Positions 41,077 to 54,300 of a stretch of 64,000 nt of DNA are shown piece after piece. The stretch is taken from NCBI RefSeq assembly GCF_020882245.1, contig NC_083597.1:92234152-92298151 (forward strand). The letters are read 5' to 3'. Within the stretch, counting starts at the first letter, position 1; each line of letters begins with the position of its first letter. The translations under genes and the position numbers were made by a program. This stretch comes from Rhopalosiphum padi (Eukaryota; Arthropoda; Insecta; Hemiptera; Aphididae). The notes beneath the pieces were generated by a model. That model made no database searches, was not told the origin of the DNA, and saw only the letters and a program-made list of their open reading frames with translations.

Positions 41077-43938
41077 GTGAGTTCCTCTTACACACACACA
41101 CCGTCATCGACTAATTCGTTCGGCGTCGTCGTTATCGGGGATTGAGCTAACAGATTGTATGATCGTTATACGATTACGGCCCAAACACACATACACATAC
41201 AAAACATAAATAATACACAGTCGTACACTCATACGAGGAACTGAAACAAAATTTATTGTAAACCGATCATTTTCTTTTAAACATACAGTATTGTCTTTCC
41301 AGTGTTTGTTTTACTAAAAACTCAAGTACACAATTTTTTCTATAATCCAGTCACAATAATATGCATTTGTTCTTTACGTTATAATCGTGAATGATTTTCT
41401 TCGAATATTATCAAACAACTCCATACGCCTCGACTCAATTTGTTTCAATTTGTCAAATTGCTAAATTACCAACGTTTTATTCGGTCTAGGATAATTTGAC
41501 AAGGTTCTGACTGCGTAAACCATTTTGGCATGAGGTCGTTTTGGTCTATCTGTTGTACCTGTATAACGTGTTATGCTAAAAAATATCGTATTATATCATA
41601 GAAGTTATAACGACAAAAAAAAATATCTTTTAATTTGAAAGTAACATAACGTTATTAAACAAAAATTTATACCTATTAACTTAGTATAATTTGAGTATTA
41701 ATATATCGTTGGAATTTGGTTAGCTAAGTAATGATCGATACTTACTAAAAGATGATGTTTTGATCTATAACGTATTTTACCATAACATAATTTATAAACT
41801 ATAAATAATTGTGAAAACAATTTATTAATGTCATTGTTATTGCTTCTGTTCTCAATAGCTTACTGATAAAATAGGTATCTACTTAAACAATTTTGAGAAT
41901 AAATCATAATTTTATAATAAAATCAATAATTTGAAAAAAAAAATTATAAAACTAACAACTTTGATTAATTCATTTTCGATTACAACTGATGATAGTGTGT
42001 ATAATTCTATAGCAATTTATTAGGTACAAAATTAACATTAGGTACTATACAGTATATCATGCTCCATATTTAAAATGCATAAATACCATGCTCCAAGTAA
42101 AGCTGCAAAGTAACTTTTATTTTTGTATAAAATCATTTTTAAATACATCGCACAATTAACACCAAAATTTCTACACGTCAAATATGTATTTATACAGCAA
42201 TGATTATGATATTTATTTTTTATTACATTTTATATAATTATGTATTTAAATACAAGATTATATAAAATGTTAAAATACATATCAAAATTTAGAATTAATT
42301 TTTTTTCGACTGGGAACGAATAAAACAAGGTGGTGAATCTGGTGGCAACCAAAAAACTTAGCACACTACTTACCGACCAACTATTGTGTATTTTGTGTTT
42401 AGATATGTTATAGAAGTTCAAAACCAATGAGAGTTAGTGTGTAGTAGATGTATAGGTGGGAGCTTAAATCTATGACAAAAGGGTAACAAAGGTTTATTGT
42501 TAGATTATAATATGTTGCATGCATAATAATATAAATATATAATTTAAATCACAATACTTAATCCATTACATATTATGGATTATAATGAAAAATAATTGAT
42601 AATACATGGGAATAAGTTCAAAGATGCATACTGTGTTACGGCCTCTTATGAGCCAATAATAAATACAATTATAAATAACGATTACAGATAAATTCCTTCT
42701 AGCTTTATAGTAATAAAAACAATACATAACTTAATAATAAATAATTGGTTATTTTAATCTATTATCTGATAATTTATTTAAAAAAATATAAGACTCGACA
42801 TCGCCTAAAAGAACATAAAAAAAAATTATTTGTGTTGTTTAATGAACTATGACACTATTGCATATATACTAATAATAATCACAACAACATTTAAATATTA
42901 TAACAATAATTATTCATGGAAAAAGACAGATCATGACGAGTATGTATGTGTTTATGTGATGCCGGTCGATGCTAATCAGTACTGTGTTCGACCGGGCGAT
43001 GAAGTAGTAATGCGCAAAAGGGGGCCATTATATAAAACAATATTATGATTATGTACTGTGATGATGCGGTGCAAACAATAATATTATATATTATACGTTT
43101 TAACCTTGAAGATGGTTATTGATTTAGTTGTATTATACTGCTTTAACTATTCAATAAAATTAAGTTTCTATTATTTTCTATAGATATTATATTTTATCAG
43201 TTTTTTAATAATTATATATTAATATAGTTTTTAACTATTGAACAACAATTAACATACATCAATTATATTATTAACATTTTATAGTTTTAGGATAATTTTT
43301 ACGGTTTTGATAAATATAATACGATGATCAATTATTTATAATTATAAATTTTAATTTTATTAATATTGAACACATTATAGACTAGATATTCATCATAAAA
43401 TACAAAAAATTAAAATAACGTCATAATAAACTACAATTTTTAATTTATTTAATAATGAAATGTAAATAACATTGCCGTCAATACTGGTTTATATTACGTG
43501 TTATTTTTAATTTGAATTGCTTGTATGCAAACAACATGTTATACGTCAATACAATTACAAATTAAAATATACGTTGTTAAATAAAGCTGTGTTAAAACAA
43601 CTTGTTATATTTGCGTTTAATTTTCACAGTAATATTTTAATAAATTCACTTTAGAAGAAATTCATATTATGAATTTATATAAAAAAAAAAGTTTTACTTT
43701 AACAATAAACATGGTTTTTGTAGTATTAGGTATATTTAAAAAATGCATATATGTTTATTAATATTATAGTTATACACAATAGATAACCATATCATTCAAA
43801 TTCTGGTAAGTAGAAGACCAAAATTCACATGTTACGTGATTACTCAACGAGTGGATTACTTGTTATTTGATGGGTAACATGTTTTACATACTAGTTGTTC
43901 GGAGGACGGTCGTTGAGAATGTGAACCCGAAGGCTTAC
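41077..43938. other. Gene-free AT-rich DNA
   Basis: If the exon ending at 41076 is real this would be the start of its intron. Open frames at 42230-42427 and 42830-43048 are not recognised. Confidence 0.45.
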
Positions 43939-43978
43939 TACAGTTGACATGTACAGCAGCAGGTGGACTCGTACAACT
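43939..43978 (-). CDS. Possible terminal exon, very uncertain
   Basis: On the minus strand a GT-rich, pyrimidine-containing tract ends TGTACAG at 43979-43980, a plausible acceptor. In phase with the donor at 45302 the continuation reads QLYESTCCCTCQL and stops at about 43939. Another frame stays open to 43856 (SCTSPPAAVHVNCSKP...). The microsatellite itself mimics an acceptor, so this may be accidental. Confidence 0.15.
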
Positions 43979-43982
43979 CTGT

Positions 43983-44013
43983 ACACACACACAAACACAC
44001 ACACACATACACA
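43983..44013. repeat. Interrupted (CA)n microsatellite
   Basis: CA repeats with two interruptions. Read on the minus strand this is a GT/pyrimidine-rich run ending in TGTACAG, which could serve as a splice acceptor for the possible exon ending at 43978. Confidence 0.9.
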
Positions 44014-45301
44014 ATAAAATAAAAAAAAATAAACCAATACAATACACTTTTTTGACAATTGAATAACGAAATCTGGACATTGCCATAATATTATAATAAA
44101 ACGGATGGCCATTGGCTATATATTTGAAAGGGGAATCTCATTCGACCACAGTTCATTGACATTGTAGAAAATAAAGAAGAAGACCGTCTTATAGTATTAA
44201 CTACAATGGTCCGGGACTGGGTCTTCCGAATCGTTTAAATAAAATGTACAGATGAATCCATTCAGTTTTAATAGTCAGTTTTTTTCTCGTCTTTAGCCGA
44301 AATTTAAAAAAAAATAATCAATCGACTTTAACAGGAAAACGGTCAGAGTTTGATCAATTTTATTCGTTAGACGTAAGGTTAGGTGCGTTTATTATGGGCT
44401 ACGACTTACGCGAGTTCTGTACAATTTTAAAATGTAACATTTAAAATTAATAATATCACTTGATACTAATATTATAATATGCATTCTGTTTATATATAAT
44501 AATAACTAGCTGTAAAACTTGACAGCCTAAGAAACATAAAAAAAATAAAAAATACAACGACGTATTATAGGTGTTTCTTGACATTATTAGCGTACTAATA
44601 AATACAGTTAAATCGCCGTTATTGTACTTCGCTTATAGTGTACTTATTTGACAAAGATAGGCAATCGTTCATAGGGGTGACTATATTTTTAAACGTGGTT
44701 CAAATTAATCTCAAAAATAATATTATTGTTTTCGTACACATAAATACACCTATATTGCCTATATATTACGCCGTGTTAAAAAATCATATAAAAACTAAGA
44801 AAGAAAACTTAGACACCTGTGATTGAAGATGGTAATTATTTGTTTTGCGGTTTTGTCATCGGCGCCCAAAGGTATAGCGTTGTGTTATTTTAAATCAATA
44901 TTGTACATTTAGAAACATAGCTATTGGCTTAATATTATTACATAATATAGTATAGGTCGTTTGCCCGCAAAAAATAAATAAAAAAATATGCTTCAAAATA
45001 TGAATTTACATTTTGTATCTGTACTACGTGCAATATTTTAAAATATTAAAAATATATAAAAAATATTTTAATGTTTATATTATTATAAGACTAGCAAGTG
45101 ATGAAATTATGACGAAATTCTAAAAATTAATACTTCAAAATACACCGGACACGCGTACGTACAGTGGTGTTATACTCCGACTCGAATGCGTGCATTTTCA
45201 CGTAAAATCTCTCTTTTGTAAGATTTTGCAGTGGCATTCGACCACTATGGGAGTTATACCTAACTTAAGCGCACACGATCGAGAAAGTGTGTTGCACTTA
45301 C

Positions 45302-45554
45302 GTCTATCAACCTGAACCGTTTTGACTGCAGCAATACGCTTAGGACGTCCATCAGGTTCCGCGCGTTTATCGAACTTTTCAAGAACGCTTGGGTGCCGTA
45401 CCGACGGGCGACTTTTCCTATCACTGTGGTAAAACCAATCCGACCGTGGATAGTGTTCGGTAAGACATTCAATACGAAACATCGCAGCTTCCAGTAGCTC
45501 AGTCTCGGCACGCAGCTGGACGATGAAGTCATCGCTATTGCACGGTAATCGCAT
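45302..45554 (-). CDS. Unrecognised coding-looking exon with strong splice donor
   Basis: The minus frame from ATG 45554 is open for 84 codons to a donor, AGAC|GTAAGTGC, at 45302/45301. It stays open unspliced to 45198. Residues 8-34 (DDFIVQLRAETELLEAAMF and onward) look like an amphipathic helix. Residues 35-75 are rich in charged residues (DWFYHSDRKSRP, EKFDKRAEPDGRPKR). The composition and balanced codon use contrast sharply with the AT-rich surroundings. I do not recognise the family. An alternative is an internal exon starting slightly earlier, but no good acceptor is visible upstream. A possible next exon begins at 43978, after a pyrimidine-rich tract and TGTACAG; joined in phase it would end within 14 codons. 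Another frame also stays open here, which weakens the case. Confidence 0.45.
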
Positions 45555-48500
45555 ACTTATATAATATTGTGTGATTTTAATTTGTATACATATAATAGAA
45601 ACAATAAAATAAAATTATGAATATTTGTATGCATTACCGTGTGTTGTTAGTCTGAGAAACGTTTATACATGTTTTGAGTCGCCATGACGCGTTTTCTACG
45701 TAACGCCACTGCAACTTCCGTTGTTATTATTAAACCATATTCCCGTTAAATAATGTATAATACATTTATTCATTTATTATTGTTGTTGTTCTTATACGAG
45801 TGTATCGTATTATACACTCCAGTGCTGTAATTGTTGGAAAAGAATACGAGGAAGGGTTTTAGAAAAGAATCAGTGACTTATATTATAATTTTTTAGAATT
45901 GATTAAATGGGATAACTACATTTTTATAGTTGTACACACAATCATATATTGGCATAAAGGTGCGGCCAACTAGACAATTAGATTTTATGCTATAAATTTT
46001 AATAAAAACTAATTCTATAGAAATATTTTAATAACATTTTAAACTTTATTCGCAAAACATAATATATGAATAATATTACAACAATGATAATAATTATAAT
46101 ATATTATGATATTATAAATAGCATCAAATATGTTGATATAATATTATTATTGGGCTCTTTAAGAAGTATCTGTTACAATACAAGTAAATAAATAGTCTAA
46201 AATATGGTGCACACAGAAATTTACACAGTGCGTTAACCTTTCAGTGATCAAACTCTAATACTAATGTGTTCTTGCAGTGTATTGTATTAAAATATTAGAG
46301 AACTATTTAAAAATAATTAATTAACCTATAAAAAAAATTATACTATAGTAACGTATTTCTTGAAATTCTATAAACGTATTAAAATACTTTGTCATAAGTT
46401 ATTAATTATATAAATATTGTAAATTAACAGTTTTAATATTAAAAAAAAAAAAAAAATTATTTGGACGCAACACTCGTACGCGATATCTTCGTCTTGCAAA
46501 CGTACAATAGTACAATATATCAAATTTTATATTTACAAATCACAATAATTTATTTAGAGCTTCCCGAATGTTTTTATAGATATTTTAATTATGAAACAAG
46601 GTATAGACATTGGTCACTTTAAAACTAATTTTTTTGTAAAATTTAAAATGATTACATTTTGCTTAAAAATAAAAATATCAAAAAAACCCTCAAGTTCTCC
46701 TTTAAATTTTTAAATATGTCAATTTACTGTATTTTTTGATAATAATAGAATAAATGGATTATTCAAACGTAGAATGTATTATGTAGTATGTCTGTAGTAT
46801 ATAACACTTACGACAGTAGCGTCATCTTGAAATTATTATTTATGTTTCTATTTAATTAAGCGTGCATCCATTTAAATAAATTATAAAATTCACTAACGAT
46901 TGCCCACCATATTTTATAGATTTTTGAGTACAATTATACATATATTACTTATATTTTACAATATTATGTACTCTTCTAAGCATATTTGCACTTGTTTATA
47001 ATTATTTTAAATTTAATTAATGATAAAACATTTTAATATAAATTAATAAGAGTAAAAAATTATAATTATATTGCTTTATTTATGAAAACATTATACATTA
47101 TGTATAGTACTGTGTTTTAGTTAAATTTAAGCTCTAAAGGATGAGGCCTAATATTAATTATAATTTTCTCGTATCATGGTAATTTTTTTTAATCTTGAGA
47201 GAGATTTAATAAAGGACAGACAATTTAATGTTGGTGAATGATAACATTATATTTTACAACGGACATTATGATTGAAATAAAATGGTACTCTTAAGTGATT
47301 TATTGCGTTATTACTAATGATAAAATTTAGTATTTATATGATTGAATGTGGTGGTAAAATTGATAAATATTATAAGTTAAAATATATAAACAATTACATT
47401 AATATCACTTAATAGATTGTTTATAATGTTATTATTTTTACGATAAGTAAATTAACATCAAAAATAAATAAAAACTATTTTTATTGACAAAACAATGATG
47501 ACATAATACAAATATAAATTTATGTTACTATCAATTAAAATGTATTAGGTATAACATGGTTTATAATATTACAATTTCGAGGTCAACAGTTAATATTGTT
47601 TATGATAATTGATAATAAAATACACTAACTTATTGATTTTATTATACAACGCATTGTTAAACGAAGTCTAACAATAAATAGTATTATGTGTATATATATA
47701 TTAATTTTAAAATTAATTTTTTCATGACGAATACTTAAATTAATACTTAAATTAAGGAGTTTCCGTGGCCATAAGATTTATTTTTAAAAAATGACTATTT
47801 ATATCGCATCTAATTTGTACTGAATGTATATTATACTCAAAAAGATAATTATTTCAATTTCTCAGTGCTTACTAGTTTTTGGAAACTTCTGAAAAACTTT
47901 TGGAGTTTTCCGCTATATAATGTTGAAATTTACATCACAATACGAGTATTGTTTATAAATATATAAACATATTTTGACTATTTCACTTTTATTCAAAATG
48001 TAATTATACTAGAGACTTGAATTTTGAGTTCATTATTTATTAAAATATAAACATACAGATACTGTATTTATAATATACATAAGGCACTCGAAACCAATGG
48101 TGAAATTCGAGGTCGTGTAACAGATAACCGTACCTTGAAGCTTAAGTAATTCAGACATTTACATTTTAGGTTAGCGTAACCGTAACGCGAATGAGATTAA
48201 GGTGTAATGTTTCTTGTGATTTTTTTACTAAGATAACGTTCGAAAACGAATCGGTTTACAAGACGACGATAAACACGATATCTCTATATAAGCTAATAAA
48301 ATTTAAACTAGAATGCGGTAACCCCTTATCACATTTAATATCTAATGTCGGTAGTTCGTCCCGGAAACCGCAACTTTTAACCAACCATTTATGAATGGTA
48401 TATTGGCATTTATACGTATGACACTGAAGTTATAACCGAAACGATTACAAGCGATAGAAAGTACATAACGCTTAAAATCGAAATATAAAATAGTATTAAT

Positions 48501-49499
48501 ATTTAATAAACTCTAAATGAGATGTTCAGTGTTTTGATAAGTGGTAAATTCAACATTTCGTTGCTATTATTTATTTATTTTTTCATTATTTAGTGCGTTA
48601 TTTGTACTGTATATTATTACACTTATATTTCTATTACGTTTGAGTTTTATTCTCGTTAAAACAACACGAAATTCTTATCCACATGATTTTTTCGCAAAAC
48701 TATTGCTGATTCCATATACGTATACTGTTCAACAGTCGACATCATATTTCGCCATTGTTCTACCTCTATATTGCAGCCGTACAGCGTATATTTCTTTTAT
48801 TCATTTTTCCATTCAATTGTATTCGCTTTATTTGTTTCTTTCTAATAGTCGTATAAGACACAGCTTGTACGAGTAGAAAATGGTCGTATCCCTATTCAAC
48901 CGTCGTCATCGTAGACATTACAGTGCGATTGTCTCAACCCAAGCGTTAACGCTACTTTTGTCGTTTCCGTTACACCTTTTACATACGTAAACAACACATA
49001 CAAACCCGAAACAATTGCACGCCAGATGATTAGCATTTATGTGTCCAATACGCGTTGCGTTGTGTGTGTGTGTGTCATAATATCCTTTGCGATACTACCA
49101 AACGATTTGTGTACATTACGTCTTTGACAAAATATCGCGGTAGAGGACTCAAAATCGTAATAACAAACAACGATTCCTGTGTATTATACTACATGTGATA
49201 TTTATTTAGGTACCAATTTATCTATACACACGTGCAATAAATGTGTCGTATAGGTATATGAAACTGCGAATATAAATTATAACTATAAATATCATATTTT
49301 TAACGGTGAAATTTACCGATAAATCTCCCTCGTACAGTATAAATGTATAATGAAATATAAAAAAACTCGAAAATTATTAGAAAATCACCCGACAATTGGA
49401 GAGTTTTCGCTTACGAGCTTAGAGTTTTTGTACATATAACACTGCAGTGAAAGTTCTTAGATAATATTTTGAACGTTGAGTTGTTATCTGCAGTTTTTA
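45555..49499. other. Gene-free DNA, CG-richer from about 48.1 kb
   Basis: AT-rich to about 48.08 kb, then patchily CG-richer towards the 50-kb island. The frames at 48191-48394 and 48541-48876 are unremarkable. Confidence 0.45.
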
Positions 49500-49996
49500 T
49501 ATAATATTATTGTGTATATAGTTCGTTCGGGAAATGTTTACCCGGATTCGGTCGCCACTCGATTACGGCGAACCGCGCCTCACGGACGAATTGGTACGGT
49601 AAAAGTTTGAACCCACAGAGCCGTTGATAGTCATAATAAACTGACGTCGAAACTTTGTCGTTTAAGCCGTTTCGTCGCCGCATGACGTTTGATAGACCTT
49701 TTTGAGCATTAGAATATTACGAGTACGACCGCAACAATATATTTCGTCATCGGTATATAGTTTATGACGCGGTACCTGTGCACGTCGTGTTCGATAATAC
49801 CGTTATGCCCAGTCACCCGATGGCCGTTCGATATCACCAGACGATTTTTTTTATACAATACACAATAGGTATATAACATTATTAATTATGTACGCACGAC
49901 GGAAGCCGTAGCTGCAGCAGCAATTCCGCAGACATAATGATTGTGCTATAAACAAGACACCCTCTCGGTCGTATATACACATAATAAATAATATTA

Positions 49997-50012
49997 TATA
50001 TATATATATATT
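49997..50012. repeat. (TA)n run upstream of the 50.1-kb island
   Basis: A short alternating TA tract immediately followed by GCGCGCGTGTGTGT. It marks the switch from AT-rich to CpG-rich DNA. Confidence 0.7.
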
Positions 50013-50117
50013 ATTGCGCGCGTGTGTGTATAATAATAATATATACAACCGTCATTTGGCGGGTAAGGGTGGTGGTGGCGGTGGTGGTCACAAATATTGT
50101 CGTCGTCGTAATATTGG

Positions 50118-50143
50118 GCGTGGCCGTGTGCGCAATATAAAAG
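50118..50143 (+). promoter_or_regulatory. Core-promoter-like element with TATA box
   Basis: TATAAAAG at 50136-50143 is preceded by GGGCGTGGC, a GC-box/KLF-like word. It lies inside a CpG-rich island (about 49.5-51.3 kb) that stands out from the AT-rich background. A plus-strand start would fall near 50165-50175. The first ATG downstream (50279) opens an arginine-rich 78-codon frame that I do not take to be a real protein. Confidence 0.35.
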
Positions 50144-50931
50144 CCATCTATTCCGGTTTATTAACCGCCCGGCGAATCCAGCGATCCGGCACAACCGGAA
50201 CACACAGATTCCCGCCGTTGGCAATTCGCCACCGTTGCCCGCACGCTATTATTATCGTCGTCGCGCCAGACATATCCTATGCCGTCGTTGCCCCGTTCGC
50301 GCTCGCTGCGGCGGCGGCGGTGGCGGTTTTCTTACGTACGTACGATATCGTCGTACGCGCACGCGCCTCGCGATCGTAAAATATTTTTAAAATACGAAAC
50401 GTGCGTGTGCGCGCGCGAGGCAGTGTTTTTCGGCCAAAACCGCTCGGACCGTCACCCCGCGGGCCGGACACGCCGACGGGGACGTTTGTCACGCGATATA
50501 CCGGCACAGAATTAATATAAAATCGGAATGGAAACCGGCGATAAGGAAATACACGGCTCCTCTTACGGCCACCCAGAGATATGGTCGGCCGTATTGAAAG
50601 GACTTATCGGTTAGGCGACGTTGACCTAAAACTTGATAAAAAATATTGTCAATGATATTTACAACACACCAGTATAATATTGACACCCAGCAACACAGCG
50701 GTGTATGCCACAAAGGATATGGTACGATTATGTATTTTACATGGTTATTACATTTAAAATTATTACAAAAAATTAATGACACAAGACACGAAGTAAAAAA
50801 ATACGTCTTTCATTGTCGAAAAACGCTAACCTGGTTAGGTTGGTTTGGACTGAAACCGTTAATTTTTTTAATTGCTTACAAATAAATATATTATCACAGG
50901 ATAGATTCAGTGATAAGCACTTTAAACCATC

Positions 50932-51048
50932 ATGTCGAACTGCAATTTGGGTGGCAAGAGTTTCCGTGATGCCGGAGGCGGTGGTTGTAACGACGAAAGC
51001 TGCAGCTATATAGTTGGTAGTCACTCACGTCGTAGGTGCGTATTATAA
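50932..51048 (+). CDS. Small glycine/cysteine-bearing open frame, uncertain
   Basis: ATG at 50932 follows an in-frame stop and opens 38 codons beginning MSNCNLGGKSFRDAGGGG, with four cysteines. If spliced at CGTAG|GTGCGT into the acceptor at about 51147, it would continue in phase with HYRSS... and a CPRC motif, then stop after about 20 codons. The opposite strand is also open here, and one reading resembles a purine nucleoside phosphorylase block, so neither strand is established. Confidence 0.15.
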   Translation: MSNCNLGGKSFRDAGGGGCNDESCSYIVGSHSRRRCVL

Positions 51049-51330
51049 CAGGTATATTGTGATATAATATACACGACGGTTATACTTACCTACCTCTAAT
51101 GGTAACGCACACGGGGTCACGGCTGTCACCCTGTCACTATTTGCAGGGTACACTATCGTTCTTCATCGATCCCGAAACACCACGTGTGTCCGAGATGCCA
51201 AAAATAAAATAATAATAATCACCTGCAGTTCCGAATAAACAGAGCGAATTTATTACCAAATATTACGTCAAAAACCGCCATGTGAAAGTATCGAATTGCT
51301 TGTCGAATTAATTAAGACGGCGTATCGTGT

Positions 51331-54300
51331 ACACAATTATAATATTTTGTATACATTATTTACAGGTGATATATTATGCGTTTTAGATGAAATTTTGCCA
51401 TCACGAAAATCGTATACACCTACAATACATATTTGGTCGGAGTAATAATTATTAAACGTTCCCCCGAGTCAACACCGAGGTTTATTCAATGTGTGCACTT
51501 GAAACTTTTAAAAGCACAGTTTTTGCTGTGCTCTTAGTTTTATAAAACTGCACACACGCAAATCCTTTTGTTCTAATATTTGTTTTTTTCCCTCGTTTTT
51601 ATACTCACCATTTTTTTTTCATTTTTTCATTTAATTTTTCGTTTCTTTTGAAGATAGATCACCAACGTTAGAGACCAGTTTAGACAGACATATTTTACAG
51701 CTCATCGGTCAGTTTATTTTACTGTGCTAGTTATTTTATATTAAATTATGTTTTGCTTTGAACGTTACTTTATGGACAATAAGAGAAAAAAAACATATAA
51801 AATAACAAATATTTCAAAAATAATAAATTATTTATGTGTAGTCATGTAGGTAAATGAAAACAAAAGCAATCACAATTTATGCATTAGATATTGTGTATTT
51901 TTAAATTATTTATGAATAAACCTTAAAATAATAAACCTGTACAATAACCTGACAAAATATTTGAATACAATCAAAAAGGTGTAGTATAATTGTTAAGGAT
52001 TTTTTTCCATTATTCCATGACTTTTAAATTACATTTATTTTCATGTACAAGTCACTATGGTAATAATACGTGTAGCGTGTGCTTGCGGTAAATGAAAACC
52101 CATCAGAATTTCAAAGAAATAAACCTATTATTATGTAATAAAATATTATTACAATCGAAACGGCACAGTTCATCAAGTGCACAAATGTCATATAACAATT
52201 TATATTGAAAATGGCGCTATTTGTACAACAGAATACACATACCAACGGCGTCCAACACCATCCCATTGGGGTAAAGTGCTCAGCTGACAGCGCAAACTTA
52301 CCCTTGCGTGGAAATCGCCCATTTGGACGATAATGTACAGTGCATTTGTCGACCAAAACGACCAGCATTGCTGTTCGTTTTTGTCAGTTACTAAACGTTT
52401 GGACAAAATATAGCGAGTCCGGGACTGGTGCTAATTATAATAATATGTAACTGTTATTCAGTGAAAATCTGTTGATTTTGAATCACGGAGCTATTCGGGA
52501 CAGCATGTATAGGTATATAGCTACAACCTCGTTAAGCTTAAGTTAATAATTGAATACAATGAAGTATAATGGTATATGTGAAAAAATATCAAAATAAATT
52601 CAATCAGTACTAGAAAAATATAAATATATAATACATACCATTCCAAATACATTTATTGTTGTCAATTTTAACAGAAGGTTAGCAGCTGGTTGACTGTTAT
52701 CATGAGATATAATTTGTTTGCAATTTAAATTTATTGTAAGTGTTTTTATGCAAATCGTTGAATTTTTATCTCAATTAAAATTAATATGCAGGAATTCACT
52801 ATAGCCACTATAGCCATTGTAATGTTTTTTAAGATTTAAACTGACGAGAAACAGAAAAAATGGCAATTAAAAATATTATGTATACTTTGTTTTGATCATA
52901 TAACTAATATAATATATGTGTATATATGTGTTTGTGTGTACATATTATGTATAAATTAAATGTTTTAACTTTTTATATTTAAAACGTATTTATAATACAA
53001 TATTATATACTTAAATAAAACCACCTATGTGCAACCAAAAAATTTCCCTGTATTTATTCAAAATCAAAAAATAATACTCTACGCATCGAAAGTATCTTTC
53101 GATCAATATATCATGAAAATGTGTGGAAAACATTGTCAGAAGAAGAGAGATGCCCACGTGGTTGACCAGGTACATACTATGACGATCGTTGGCTAAGTGA
53201 ACAAGGATGCTTATAACGTATGTGTCATTATGAAAACTGTGTATTTGTCTTCTCCACATCCACGTACCACTGGTTGGATATCAAGTCGAAAATCGGGTCA
53301 AGACTCTGCAATTTTTCTCAGCTCGACGTACCCGTGTCGAGCGACCTAGTGGATAAATAGCAGCTATAGTAGCTAGCAATTTTGCGAGAGAAATGAGTTT
53401 AATTAATAACGCCCCTGTGTGTAATGATAAAAGAAATAATTTATGTCTCCGTTATAATAATATACGTGAGGTGGTGGGATTTGTATGGGCGTAAGGGGTC
53501 GACGTCATGATTACATCCTGTCAATGATGGGCGGCTGGCGGGGCAAATGCCTTCCCGAATGTGGAAGAGCGGTGTCGAGTCGCCGTTGGCGTAACGCGCG
53601 AGTGCAAAAGCCTCGGGGCCGGGAAAGGTGATGATGAAAAAGAGCCCGGATTAATAAGCCTCGCCGAGGAGAAGTTTTGATTTATTATTATACTAGCAGG
53701 CGACCAGAAAACCCTGGGTGGGTATGCGACGGAGCCGGGGGTCGGTCGGACACAAAGTTTGGCACGTTTTATTATTATTAATTTTTTTTCGTATGTTTAT
53801 GTGTCGTATGAGTTGTTATCTCACATATAACGGTATAATCATAAGTGTTTATGTGTGTATACATGATAACAATACGAATTGGATAATTATTTTTTACGAT
53901 ATTACTTAAGATTCGTACTACTATATTATTTTGTCGTAATATATGTTTGCATGTGTTTGTGTTTGTGTAGGAAATACTGTTATTAGTCGAATATTCGTTT
54001 ATAATATTATTTCTTGATAAAAATAGATATGAAAATGATGATTGTTTTGTCTTTATGCACAATTCATAATAACTATACAATCGAGCAATTCATTTTTATT
54101 TTTTATTTACGTTGATAAAAAGTGTTACGCTAATGCTTTTAAAGTAAAATACGATTTGTAGAATACTCGTAAGAAAAACAATGCGTATCTGTATTGCTTT
54201 TTCATTTGTATTTGTTTCCTAACTTAATATAATTTTTATGACTGAATTGTTCAATGAACTATAATTCGATTTATTTATATTGATAATTAAATTACATCAA

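Larger units (their letters stand above)
49500..51330. other. CpG-rich island, promoter or regulatory region; gene not identified
   Basis: Dense CG dinucleotides with long open frames on both strands, as GC-rich DNA gives by chance. It holds the TATA element at 50136 and a 38-codon plus-strand frame at 50932-51048. It also holds a minus-strand donor, GGTAG|GTAAGTATA, at 51088, and a plus-strand acceptor, CTGTCACTATTTGCAG, at about 51147. These signals do not assemble into one convincing gene model. Confidence 0.35.

Noticed and set aside
50014..50515. Arginine- and alanine-rich open frames on both strands
   Set aside because: GC-rich CpG-island DNA gives long frames by chance in several phases; none has family resemblance.
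52200..52406. Minus frame containing YIIVQMGDFHAR, like the GDFNA block of LINE endonucleases
   Set aside because: No other endonuclease block on either side; a five-residue match is expected by chance.
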